DNA of 64,000 bases from Anthoceros angustus (taxonomy: Eukaryota > Streptophyta > Anthocerotopsida > Anthocerotales > Anthocerotaceae): NCBI GenBank assembly GCA_010909165.1, contig MU008203.1, positions 1-64,000 on the forward strand, given 5' to 3'. Of this stretch, positions 45,235 through 58,202 are shown piece by piece; position 1 is the first letter of the stretch; the number at the start of each line of letters is the position of its first letter. The notes beneath the pieces are model-generated. The model worked only from the letters and a program-made list of their open reading frames with translations. It ran no database searches and was not told the origin of the DNA. The translations under genes were made by a program, and so were the position numbers.

Positions 45235-48200
45235 AATTCCTTCTAGTGCTATGCTATTTGAGAACAATCTTATTTTCATAGTAACCTTTAAATATGATTA
45301 GTTAGATGTTATTAATCAATCCTTGGCCTTTGAAAATCGACCTTCTATAATGTCTTTGATTGACCCTACCATATGTCGATTTAAACCAAAATACAAATCA
45401 AAATTTATCCTTGGCCTTTGAAAAGTAGTCTTCTTTGATTTTGAGTCCTTGGTCTTTGAATCTCTACACTACTGGACGACTATAAATGTGCCACCAGCCA
45501 CACTAATTAGTTATCAAACAAGCTCAACCTTTTGACGACCCTTGGTGCATTTCAGAGTAGCTAGTGACTTTTCAAGCGTGAAGTTACAACATTTTGTTTT
45601 GGTGACAATGGTGTCGTGAAAAGGTTTTGAAGAATTTGATGAGGAAATCAAGCCCGATTTCCAAAGAGGATTCATCGCAATTGTTCACCGTTAGTATCCG
45701 TTGCAGACGGATAAAACTTGTGTTTCTATTGCGAGAGACGGATAACATTTCCGTTCCTGTGCTCATATGTCCCGTAGCTTGTTCACCATGCTTCTTAAAA
45801 CTTCGAGATATCCTTTATCAATCATAAGATGTCGGATAAGGAGGTTATGAAAACACTTGACATGGAGCACCGTGAGAAAATGCTTGTGGGGCTTCTATCG
45901 CCTCAACTATTATGGTGCATTTTAGAGTGGAAACCATAACATGCATCGGTTGCAACCTGCATGCATCGGTTGCAACCTAAGAATTCTTCAAGCACGCTTT
46001 CAAGAAGATCACGTCGAGGTTACCTTCTTGTAAGATCATTTGATGAGCGTAAAGAGGAGCACAAGTTACACAATCATATTCTTGAATTGGTGGAGAAAGG
46101 AATTCTTCAATTTTGAAATGGATGATCACACTTGCAAAAGGAATGTAAATGCAAGATCATATTCATTAATTTATTTTAGCAGTGATATATTCATTTTATT
46201 CTCTTTCCTACTTCATGTTTTGAAATGTTTGCAACCATCATTATGTTACCGAGATCATTTAACTTTGCCACCTGCGCTGCTTTCTCGTCCACCTTCGTAA
46301 TGCAATTTACAAGCACGGATCTCCATCGTAACACGGCCCCTAGAAGATCTAAATCGCCTTTGCTTCAATCGACAAATGTTGCACTTGATCGGGAAGGCAC
46401 GCCATTCAACGCTCTCCTTAAGATATGGGCTATTGAGCTCCAAGAAGTCTCGAGGCGCGAGTGGATGCCCGAGTGAATTTTGGGGCTCGTCTTGAAATAC
46501 TTGGGAAAGATGGTGCGGATGAGAAACACCAAGGCAAAGCGGCGGAGCACAACCCGTGATTTTGGTACAAGCGGCGAGAGTCTACCATGCCAATTTTTCA
46601 CAACGCTTGGATCTATTGGGTGTCGTTTCTAGTTGCGTCTTCTAGAAGCTCGATAACCGCTCCATAATGAAATCTGGTAAGTAGCTTCTAGACAAGGTTT
46701 TAGTATAGTTAATTAGCAATATTCTAGGAAAGTGATAAAATAGAAATAGTGATAATATAGAAGAAAATAGAAAGAGTGATAATATAGAAGTTGCCATGGG
46801 TGCCCTAGTCTATATATGTCCTATATACTCACACATATATTATGTATCTTGTGTTGGGTTTTCTATGTTATCTTAGGTTATAATTATTCTAAAGTAGGTA
46901 TTTGTTTTCATATCTTTGTGTTTGGCCTCTAAAGTTGTCTTATGTGTGCTTGTGAACACGAAGCGGTGGTACAAGAATAACCGAGGCGTTAAAGAATTTT
47001 AGATACAAATCGTCACACACCATCCAAGAAAAACACATAGCTTGATTAGAGAAAGCTCTAAGGAAAAGAAATGGCTGCTCACAGACTTCATCTAGCATAA
47101 ATACACGTGGTGACAAGAGGAGGTTTAACGGTCCGAAAATACCAATGATAATAGGAAAAAGCGTTACCACGTAAAAAGATTCAACGACCAAGTTCAAAAG
47201 GAAATCGAGATTCACATGGTCAAGCTCCTCAACTACTTGACAAACTCGAAACCCCAAGCTTTCGCTCATCCGCTTATACTTTGAGTTCTATCCAGCATAT
47301 GTCATTCCACAAACCTCCTCTACATCACAAGACGCGGTCCGCCACACAACAATTTTGGACATAATATCAACCATACTTCAAAATTTTACGATGGGAACGA
47401 TATCAAAAATTCCAATCTTGTTCAAGGATGCCCTCGGGCATATTTTGAAAATTATGGGCAAATGACTAATACGAGGGTCTCATCACCTACTTCTCGTGTT
47501 GGATCCAACCATGTTCAAGGATATCCACGTGCACATGTTCAAGGTCATGCGAAAATGATTAATACTACTAGGGCTGCATTTTATGATGCGAACAATATTC
47601 AAACTCAATCATGTTCAAGGATGCCCTCCGCATATTATGAAGATGATGTTAAAATGACTAATACTAGGGTCCCATCACCTAGTTCTCGTGTTGGATTTGA
47701 TCGTGGTCAAGGATATCCTCCGCACATATCCAAGGTTATGTGGAAATGACTAATACTACGGTCGCCACCGTGTTTTCCGAGGATGATGTAGGGATTACTA
47801 GAAGCCATACGGAAAATAAAGACTACAAGAAAAATAGTATGGTATTTGCGCCAACAGCCCGTCCTTATCGGAAAAAGCTGCTAGCAATCATTGTACGTCG
47901 TAGGAAATGCTTCAATTGATGGAACAATTACGACAACAACATAGCTGGAAAAACGAGATACTACGTGCGAAATAGCCGATGAATTGGCTCAAAGCTATCA
48001 AAGTGTCCCATCAATTATTTCCAAACTAGGCAATGCTACACCTATAATTTTAATGAGATCAAGGCCTCATTTGATCGCAAAAGAGGAAAAATTGGAAAAA
48101 TGGAAAGTGCTTGCATATGGACTTCAAGTACGAATGGAACAATTTCTTGCAATAAGCAATTTACCTAAGCCAAGTCCTTCATATGACAACAATGGATCAA

Positions 48201-49089
48201 CATCGACATTATGTGAAAGAAATACGAAATTGGATGGATAGATCAAATGTTATTGCACAAGACGATGTCCCACAAAATGTTGCCCCACAAGAAACTACAA
48301 TAAAAGAAGGAGTATAAATCAAGATTTATGTGAAAACAATGTCGACCACACTCCAAAATTTTATGATAGGAAGCCTGGATATAAAAACCCCAATCATATT
48401 GAAGGATGCCCTACGGCATATGTTGAAAAGTTATGCGAAAATTCCTAATACAAGGGTCCCATCACCTAGTTCCGTGTTGGATCCAATCATGGTCAAGAGT
48501 ATCCTCAAAGGTTATTCAAAAATTCCTAATACAAGGGTCACTAATACAAACACGAAAAGCAATATGGTAATGGTAACAACCCGTCCTTCTCTAGAAAATC
48601 CTAGTACCATGCAACCATTGCATGGTAAAATAAAATGCTTCAATTCATGAAAACAATGAGGACAACATAGGAGAAATAATGAGACAATGCTTGCTGAAAC
48701 AGTGAAATGGCGCAATGTGTCAAACTGTCCATCAATCATTTCCAAATAAGAGAAAGCTACACCATTAATCTATCTTTAATGCAATCGATTGCCTCATTTG
48801 ACCAAAACGAAGAGGAGAATTTGGGAAAATGAAAAGTGCTTGGATATAGACGTCAAATCTGAAAGAAACAATTTCTTGCACTAAGAAGTTTACTTAAGCC
48901 AAGTCCTTCATGTGACAACAAAATTGGATCAACAACAACATTACGTGAAACAAATATAAAATTTGATAGATAAATCAATGTGATTGCACAAGACGATGTC
49001 TCACAAAATGTTGCCGCACGGCTTATGATAAAAGGACGAGTAAAAAAATCAAATCTACATGAAAATTAGGGCCCATATCAAAATTTAGT
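45235..49089. repeat. 3.86-kb satellite unit 3
   Basis: A full unit, 3,855 bp. A frame at 47462-47749 shows the repetitive peptide VSSPTSRVGSNHVQGYPRAH followed by VPSPSSRVGFDRGQGYPPH, the clearest view of the internal module. Confidence 0.9.
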
Positions 49090-51538
49090 AATTCCTTCTA
49101 GTGCTATGCTATTTGAGAACAATCTTATTTTCATAGTAACCTTTAAATATGATTAGTTAGATGTTATTAATCAATCCTTGGCCTTTGAAAATCAGACCTT
49201 CTATAATGTCTTTGATTGACCCTACCATATGTACTGAAGATTTAAACCAAAATAAAAATCAAAATTTATCCTTGGCCTTTGAAAAGTAGTCTTCTTTGAT
49301 TTTGAGTCCTTGGTCTTTGAATCTCTACTCTGGACGACTATAAATGTGCCACCAGCCACACTAATTAGTTATCAAACAAGCTCAACCTTTTGACCCTTGG
49401 TGCATTTCCGAGTAGCTAGTGACTTTTCAAGCGTGAAGTTACAACATTTTGTTTTGGTGACAATGGTGTCTCGAAAGGTTTTGAAGAATTTGATGAGGAA
49501 ATCAAGCCCGATTTCCAAAGAGGATTCATCGCAATTGTTCACCGTTAGTATCCGTTGCAGACGGATAAAACTTGTGTTTCTATTGCGAGACGGATAACAT
49601 TTCCGTTCTGTTGCTCATATGTCCCGTAGCTTGTTCACCATGCTTCTTAAAACTTGAGATATCCTTTATCAATCATAAGATGTCGAGATAAGGAGGTTAT
49701 GAAAACACTTGACATGGAGCACCGTGAGAAAAATGCTTGTGGGGCTTCTATCGCCTCAACTATTATGGTGCATTTTAGAGTGGAAACCATAACATGCATC
49801 GGTTGCAACCTTAACATGCATCGTTGCAACCTAAGAATTCTTCAAGCACGCTTTCAAGAAGATCACGTCGAGGTTACCTTCTTGTAAGATCATTTGATGA
49901 GCGTAAAGAGGAGCACAAGTTACACAATCATATTCTTGAATTGGTGGAGAAAGGAATTCTTCAATTTTTGAAATGGATGATCACACTTGCAAAAGGAATG
50001 TAAATGCAAGATCATATTCATTAATTTATTTTAGCAGTGATATATTCATTTTATTCTCTTTCCTACTTCATGTTTTGAAATGTTTGCAACCATCATTATG
50101 TTACGAGATCATTTAACTGTCACTGCTGCGTTTTCTCGTCGTCCACCTTAAATGCAATTTACAGAGCACGGATCTCCATCGTAACACGGCCCCTAGAAGA
50201 TCTAAATCGCCTTTGCTTCAATCGACAAATGTTGCACTTGATCCGGGAAGGCCCCGCCATTCAACGCGCTCTCCTTAAGATATGGGCTATTGAGCTCCAA
50301 GAAGTCTCGAGGCGAGTGGATGCCTGAGCCGGTGAATTTTTGGGGCTCGTCTTGAAATACTTGGGAAAGATGGTGCGGATGAGAAACACCAAGGCAGCGG
50401 CGGGCAACCCGTGATTTTGGTACAAGCGGCGAGAGTCTACCATGCCAATTTTCTGGCAACGCTTGGATCTATTGGGTGTCGTTTCTAGTTGCGTCTTCTA
50501 GAAGCCCGATAACCGCTCCATAATGAAATCTGTAAGTAGCTTCTAGACAAGGTTTTAGTATAGTTAATTAGCAATATTCTAGGAAAGTGATAAAATAGAA
50601 ATAGTGATAATATAGAAGAAAATAGAAAGAGTGATAATATAGAAGTTGCCATGGGTGCCCTAGTCTATATATGTCCTATATACTCACACATATATTATGT
50701 ATCTTGTGTTGGGTTTTCTATGTTATCTTAGGTTATAATTATTCTAAAGTAGGTATTTGTTTTTCATATCTTTGTGTTTGGCCTCTAAAGTTGTTTGTGT
50801 GCACCTTGTGAACACGAAGCGGTGGTACAAGAATAACCGAGGCGTTAAAGAATTTTAGTATTAAAATCGTCACACACCATCCAAGAAAAACACATAGCTT
50901 GATTAGAGAAAGCTCTAAGGAAAAGAAATGGCTGCTCAGACTTCATCTAGCATAAATACACGTGGTGACAAGAGGAGGTTTAACGGGTCCGAAAATACCA
51001 ATGATAATAGGAAAACGCGTTACCACGGAAAAAGATTCAACGACCAAGTTCAAAAGGAAATCGAGATTCACATGGTCAAGCTCCTCAACTACTTCAAGAA
51101 CTCGAAACCCAATTTACCGTTCATCCGTTTATACTTTGAGTTCTATCCTGCATATGTCATTCCACAAACCTCCTCTACATCACAAGACGCGTCCGCCACA
51201 CAACAATTTTGGACATAATATCAACCATACTTCAAAATTTTACGATGGGAACGATATCAAAATTCCAATCTTGTTCAAGGATGCCCTCGGGCATATTTTG
51301 AAAATTATGGGCAAATGACTAATACGAGGGTCTCATCACCTACTTCGTGTTGGATCCAACCATGTTCAAGGATATCCACGTGCACATGTTCAAGGTCATG
51401 CGAAAATGATTAATACTACTAGGGCTGCATTTTATGATGCGAATATTCAAACTCCAATCATGTTCAAGGATGCCCTCCGGCATATTATGAAGATGATGTT
51501 AAAATGACTAATACTAGGGTCCCATCACCTAGTTCTTA

Positions 51539-51872
51539 TGCCATGCCTCGATCGTCGGATCTCGGTAATGAGCACAGAACAAGCCGTGTTGATCTTTGCA
51601 TCATGTGTACATATAGGGGTCTGGTCTAGTGACAAGAATGTATTCCTAACTAATACGGTTGAAACTAAACTACGGCTATTTATCTTGGTTTACCCACGGG
51701 TGATTATCTGTTATATGGCCTATTACAGACGGCGTCTTGCTTGTTGTCCGTGCTTGGAGATCCGTCTCCCCCGTTCGGACGCGAAAGAGGTGTCAAGCCC
51801 CCCTTCCATGGACTTAGCTGGTCCTCGGGTCTGACGTCTTGCGGTGAGGGTTACAGTGGTCACTCTGTGACA
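51539..51872 (-). repeat. 3' LTR of the gypsy element
   Basis: 334 bp, beginning (minus strand) TGTCACAGAGTG at 51872 directly after the polypurine tract and ending ...ATGGCA at 51539. It shares gacaagaatgtattcctaac, ttgaaactaaacta and ttatctgttatat with the right LTR. Confidence 0.75.
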
Positions 51873-52125
51873 TTCTCCCCATAGCGAGGCTGGTCCTCCG
51901 GACCTTGGGCTATTCTGAGCTGCGGAGCTGTGACACCAGTGAGGGTTCCCAAGTAGCTAGGGCGTCGGCCGTTGGACCAACCTACCAAGCAATCGTCAGT
52001 GCGGTGCGAAGCTTCGATATCTAACACGGAGGATGCGGTTGGGTCCACATGTGGCGGTCGGGTTCTTGGTGTCGGTGGCAGCCAGGTGGGGCGTCTGCGG
52101 CTAGGGCTGGTGGCGGGTGAGCGAG

Positions 52126-55100
52126 CTAGGGCTGAGTGTGGTCTGGAGTCGGATCTGGAAGAACGTCAGTGGTGGCCGGTGAGTTGGTGGAGTCTTTGTG
52201 TTGAGTCTGCGGGCTCTGGGTGAGGGTATCCGTCGATCTGTTGTTGGGTCTTGGCGAGGTGTGGAGCTCGGGTGACGGTGAGCATCGATCGTGGAAGGTC
52301 TTGCGATCTTCCATCTGCGGAAGGTGGTATGCCGGATTGATGCTGGTGATCTCAAAGGGTCCGATAAATCGGTAGGTGAGCTTCCCTTGGATGAGTGAGG
52401 GATCTGGGTGAGGCCAAGCCATACCTTGCCCATGTAAGTCACTTCCCTGCGGTGTTTGTTGGCGCACTTTGCGATCTGTCTGCGATAGTTTCTTGCGGGC
52501 TTGAACCTCATGATACCGTCCTCGGCGATTCTGGCCCATTTGTCTGTGAGGGCGAGGCGAGGTGGCGGGCATGATCCATAAAAAGCTTGAAGGCGCCACC
52601 CTGCTTTGAGGTGTTGTATGCATACTCGAGCAAAGGTAACATAATTTCCAGTTGCCTTGTTTCTCATGGGTGAAGTGTCGAGCATGTCTTGAGTACTTGG
52701 TTACATTTTTCGGTTTGCCCATTTGATTCGGGATGGCATGATAATGATAAGTCTTGAGGACTACTGAAGCATTTCGAATCCGGTGTGAACTTGGTGTCTC
52801 GGTCGGAGACAATCTGGAGAATACCATGCGATCTGAATATTTCCGTAGGAATAGGCTAACTTGGGTCTTTGTGTGTGTCGGTGGTGGGGATGAAATGGCT
52901 GTCTTGGAGAGTCGGTCCATGACGACCCAGATCTTTATTCTTTCAGGCTGGTCACAGGCGGTGGTAATGAAATCCATGGAGATGGATTGAACCTACAGGG
53001 ATTGGTAGTGGGAGCAACTTACTGGCGATTTCGATTGTCGGTCTTGGCACATTGGCGGGAGGTACAAGACCGCACCCGATTGATGGCGTCGCTCGGAGGC
53101 CATCCCAATAAAATGTTCCTTAACGGTATGTCTTATCCACGAGATGTCCGCCGGGGCGCTGGAGATCATGTAGGATTGCTTTCTTGATGTCGTGGCTGCG
53201 AAGGATGACCGTCCCTTCTTATACGAGCAAGCATCCTTGATTGTGTACTCTTGCATGATGGTGGGGTGACATGCGCACATCGAGTAATTCTTGGTACCGG
53301 AGGGCACCGTCTGCGGAGAGCTTCCGTGCAGCGGATGGTGTCTGCGTTGTCATGAGAGTGCACGCCCGTGAGGGCATCGACAACGGCGTTCGAGGGGCAG
53401 CAACATAGCGGATGTCGAAGTTGAAATCGGAGGTATTACGCCCGTCGTTGGCGTGCATTCAAGTTGGTGGCGAAGAAATGTTGAAGTGAATGATGGTCGG
53501 TGGCATGTGAAGTGCTTGGCGTGGTAGTGCCTCGAGTTTCGTGCGTGGACGATCGCGAACATTTCTTTATCGTGAGCTGCGTAGTTCACTGCTCCTTGCA
53601 CTTCTTTGATTCATATCGATAACCCGCCATCTTGGGAAGGCGCTCCAATGGCGTAGTATCTTGTCATGTATCACATAAGGTGAGTCGGGTTGGCCAGCAA
53701 TCTCGGTGCAGGCATCTTGAGTTTGAGGAAGGCTGTTGCCCGTCTGACCTAGTTGTAATTCCTTGGATGCGGTGGCGGAGGCATCTGTCGGAGGGCGCAA
53801 TCTTCTTTGAAGTCCTTGGCGACCTCCGGTAGAATCCAGCCATACCTAGGAACCCGGGGCTGTGAGATCTCGGGCGTGACGGTCGGAGATTGCCGAATCT
53901 TCATCCACTCGGATGCCGTCGCGATTATATGGCCAGGTATTGCGCACACACTTCGTTGGCGAATAGCTTGTGTGTTACGAGTGTCTCAAATACTTGTCGA
54001 CCAACTTGTAGTGGTGGCGAGGTCGGATGTGTGGATGAGTATGTCGTCGAAAACTTCAGCGCCATGGCGAGAAGGCGGAGGTTCTGCATTAGACATTGAA
54101 AGGTGGCGGCGCGTTTGTGAGGCGAGCGGCATGACCACAAATTCGTGTCGAGTTACGGTATCTTGTACTTGTCCCTGCCGGATCACGGATCGATGGAAGC
54201 TTTGGCGTAAGTCAATCTTTGTGAAGTATTTTGCTCCATGCGATTGATCCGATATCTCATCCACGGGGCATCGATATACATTTTTGGCTCGATTGAGGCC
54301 CTTGTAATCGATGCGGCGCCAACCGCCATCGGGCTTTCCACGGAAGGTGGGCAAAGGTGAGGCCAGCTCGGAACCCATTGGAGGAACTCGTCAACTTGCC
54401 GTTTATCTCTTCATTTCCCTACGGATGTCACAGGGCGGGATACTAACGAGTTTGTGGCGAGGATCAGCTCGATGGCGTGATCTATGGCCTGCGTGGTGGC
54501 GACTCGTGCGCGAGATCGACATACTCTGCGGCGGTTCCTTCATCTCGGCGGGGTAGGGCATCCTCGTGCCTTGGGCGGGACTCGGGGTGCCCTCAAAGGT
54601 AAGACTTTCTTTAGTCTTGCTACGTCTGAGGCACAGGTGGCTTTATTATTTGAGGCGCAAGCAGTGTTTGTCGAAGCATGCTTGTCTCGACATGACGTCT
54701 TTGATGCTAACTATGGCTAACGGCGATGTTGTTTGCCCGGTCGATGTTGATGGCCGGTCTTGGGCGAGCGAGTTTGCCGATAATGAGGTCATAGCGCGTG
54801 GGCATGACGGCGAAATTTCCTCATATCCGCGGAAGGTGACCAGCGGCGAGTCTATTCCTTGCCGTATCCGGTGTCAGGCCGTAACTCATGGACTCATGTC
54901 CGTGTCTTGTATGTGGCCGGCCACGAGGCGGCGCACGGGTCATGTAGTGGTGGGCACATTGTCCACCCAGTGACACCTTGCGGCTTGACTGCGGTTTGAT
55001 GGGGACATGGTTCGGTCACATGTATCGTCGCACGTGGCAAAGCTTGGAGGAGGCTGCGGCCGATTTCGTGGTGTCGGTCACCTCTTCAATCTTGGAGTGG

Positions 55101-56210
55101 CCACTCTTCACTTTGGAGCGGAGGAGGCGGGAGGCGCGTGTGGTCGGCGGTCTCCTTTAGCCACTTGATGAAGTCGGCGGTGAGGGGAGTCTTGGGCCGT
55201 GCTCCGTCGAGTCTGAGTAAAGCACATGTGGCGTTCATGATACTTTCCTCTCCTCCTCGTCGGGATCTTGAAGGCAGGTTTCTTTTGCGGCATTGCGATG
55301 CGGCCCCATCTCGCCTTGGCGAGGGTTGGGCTGCGTTCTTTGTTTACTTATTGCCATAGTTTATGGCGGTCTTCATGGCGTCCACGGGGTTCCGGGATTC
55401 GGTTGGCGTCGGTAGCGGAGTCGGGCTTGAGTCCATCAATGAATTTTTCAATCTTACATTCTTCGTCGAGGCATATCCAAGGTGAGTTGGAGAAACTTGT
55501 CACAATACTCATGTTATTGCCTTCTTCTTGAATCTTCGAATTGATGATATAATTCTCGTCGATGGTTAGCGGGGAAGTGCTCCAAGAAGACACTGGCGGG
55601 CGTGGGCGGTGTAGATTGGAGCCTCCATGCCCAACTGCTTCTCCCAGCTGCCTCCACTGCCAGCGTATCCTTGAGACATCACACAAAATTGGATCTTCTG
55701 CTGGTCATCCTTTTCCGTGGCACTCGGTACTTGTCTAGCTTATCAAGCCGGTCATGTTGCTTGGCGTCTTTCTCATTTAGTTGAATGTGGTGGTGATTTT
55801 CCTTTGGAGCTCCTTATCCGGTGAGCCGGGGCTTGAAGATGGGGCGTCCCCATGGATTCCACGGTCTTGGTAAGCCACCTTTGGGCCTCGGTGTTCATAG
55901 CGGAGGAGTTGCGGGCGTGAACAAGCTTTGATGTCCTTGTTCTCCCCTCTCTGGCAGCTCGACCACCAATAGGAGGTGATCTCGTCCCCTCGGGTTGGGT
56001 CATCAAACGTTCTCTCACGTTTCGGATGAGCTGCGGGCATGTCGATGTTGCCAGCGGTGAGCCTTGTGAAATTTGTCGCTCAGTGTTGGTGAGGGACTTG
56101 CACATGGCTTGCGGGTGGTGCGGTGAAACTGGATCGAGGCACAGGCACTCAGGCTGGCGTTGAGGCCTCGACCCTCCTCCCACAGCTTGATTTAGCCGTC
56201 TCCACAACAA
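52126..56210 (-). pseudogene. Degenerate gypsy gag-pol
   Basis: Reading leftward: gag-like pieces at 56210-55348 (CKIEKFIDGLKPD, then EPRGRHED); reverse transcriptase at about 54378-53925 (KPDGGWRRIDYKGLNRAKN, GAKYFTKIDLRQSFH, then VFDDILIHTS as the YxDD-type box); RNase H at about 53600-53380 (NYAAHDKEMFAIVHA, DIRYVAAPR); integrase zinc and core region at about 53307-52700 (LYLPPMCQDRQ, MDFITTACDQ, IWVVMDRLSK); and a C-terminal chromo/SH3-like region near 52,350 (YRFIGPFEITSINPAYHLP). The parts lie in several frames separated by small indels, so no full polyprotein can be translated as assembled. Confidence 0.8.
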
Positions 56211-56655
56211 GTGTCTGTGAGGCGGGCGGCTTCTCGAGTTCTTGAGTTATGCGTGCTTGCCAGCGGTCAGTCTTGATCCAGATCGTTCTTGCTGCGATTC
56301 TTCAGTCGTGAGGATTGGTGGGTGGTGGTGTTGGCTCGCGATGGGGCGTCTGGTCTCGGTTTCTTGCGGCCCTCAGCGGGCAATGCAAGCCATGTGCGGC
56401 GTTCTCGCCACCTTTATAGGCTCATTGCTGGTTAATTCTTGCGCCGGGCGATCTATTCCTCTCGATTTGTTCTGCTGCGGCTCCGTCAGACTCGGATCTC
56501 TCGAGTTCGGCAGGATCGTCTTGCCTACCTAGGGTCCAATCCCTTCTTGTTCATCCTCATGCCGTGGAGATTGCATCTCCACCTCATGAGGACACTCATC
56601 GCTCATCTTGACTGTAGCCTGATTCCGTCGGCAAGGATGCGGATCAAGGAAAATC

Positions 56656-56924
56656 GCCGTGAAGCCTCGATCGGAATGTCGGATCTCGGTTGCGAATGAG
56701 CACAGAAAGCCGTGTTGATCACATCATGTGTACATATAGGTCTGTCTAGTGACAAGAATGTATTCCTAACTAATAAGTTGAAACTAAACTACTTCACTTA
56801 TCTTTAGTTTTACCACAATTATCTGTTATATATCTTTGAGATCATTTGTCCAAAATTGAAATCCGTCTCTTCAAATTTTATGGACTTAGGCTCTCATTTG
56901 CCCTGCTGATTAATGTCATTGGCA
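56656..56924 (-). repeat. 5' LTR of the gypsy element (shortened)
   Basis: About 269 bp. It aligns with the 3' LTR over cctcgatcg, ggatctcgg, gtgtacatatagg and cctaactaata but lacks many C/G-containing pieces present in the other LTR. The outer edge is ttggca at 56919-56924. Confidence 0.7.
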
Positions 56925-58202
56925 GTTCTCGTGTTGGATTTGATCGTGGTCAAGGATATCCTCCATATCAAGGTTATGCAAATAATACTGGTCTCAGTGT
57001 TTTCTGAGGCTTGAGATTACTAAAGCCATGGAAAATAAAGACTACAAGAAAAAATAGTATATTATTTTGCCAACAGCCCGTCTTATGCGGGTGCTTTATA
57101 ATCATTATTCATGAAATGCTTCAATTGATGAAAACAATTCGACAACAACATATAAGCGAGATACTACGTGCGAAATATGAATGAAACCACTATCAAAGTG
57201 TCCCATCAATTATTTCCAAACTAGGCAATACACACTATAATTTTAATGAGATCAAGGCCTCATTTAAAACAGAGGAAAAATTGGAAAAATGGAAAGTGCT
57301 TGGATATGGACTTCAATACGAATGGAACAATTTCTTGCAATAAGCAATTTACTAAGCCAAGTCCTTCATGACAACAATGGATCAACATCGACATTATGTG
57401 GAAATACGAAATTGGATGGATAGATCAAATGTTATTGCACAAGGCGATGTCCACAAAATGTTGCCACAAGAAACTACAATAAAAGAAGGAGTATAAAATC
57501 AAGATTTATGTGAAAACAATCGACACTCCAAAATTTTATGATAGGAAGCCGGATATAAAAAACAATCATATTGAAGGATGCTCGCATATGTTGAAAGTTA
57601 TACGAAAATTCTAATACAAGGGTCCCATCACCTAGTTCCCGTGTTGGATCCAATCATGGTCAGAGTATCCTCAAAGGTTATTCAAAAATTCCTAATACTG
57701 GTCACTAATACAAGACATATGGTAATGGTAACAACCGTCCTTCTCTAGAAAATCCTAGTACCATACCCATGTAGTAAAAATGCTTCAATTCATGAAAACA
57801 ATGAGGACAACATAGGAGAAATAATGAGACAATGCTTGCTTGACTAATGAAAGCAAATGTGTCAAACTCATCAATCATTTCCAAATAAAGCTACACCATT
57901 AATCTATCTTTAATGTGATCCTCATTTGACCAAAAAGCGAAGAGGAATTTGGGAAAAATGAAAAGTGCTTGGATATAGACTCAAATCGAAGAAACAATTT
58001 CTTCTAAGAAGTTTACTTAAGCCAAGTCCTTCATGTGACAACAATTTGGATCAACAACAACATTACGTGAAAACAAATATAAAATTTGATAGATAAATCA
58101 ATGTGATTGCACAAGACGATGTCTCACAAAATGTTACCGCACTTATGATAAAAGGACGAGTAAAAATCACAATCTTGAAAATTAGGGCCCATATCAAATT
58201 TA

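Larger units (their letters stand above)
51539..56924 (-). mobile_element. Ty3/gypsy LTR retrotransposon nested in the satellite
   Basis: A 5.4-kb GC-rich element inserted in minus orientation into satellite unit 4. The target word gttct is found at both edges, consistent with a 5-bp duplication. LTRs lie at both ends, a polypurine tract (tatggggagaa on minus, 51873-51884) precedes the 3' LTR start TGTCACAG, and internal domains appear in the order gag, RT, RNase H, integrase, as in Ty3/gypsy. Many frameshifts make it non-autonomous as written. Confidence 0.85.
49090..58202. repeat. 3.86-kb satellite unit 4, split by a gypsy element
   Basis: Left part 49090-51538 and right part 56925-58202, interrupted within the module word cctagttctcgtgttgg. 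The right part shows more lost bases than other units. A frame at 50928-51218 gives the longest clean start of the second reading frame (MAAQTSSSINTRGDKRRFNG). Confidence 0.88.
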
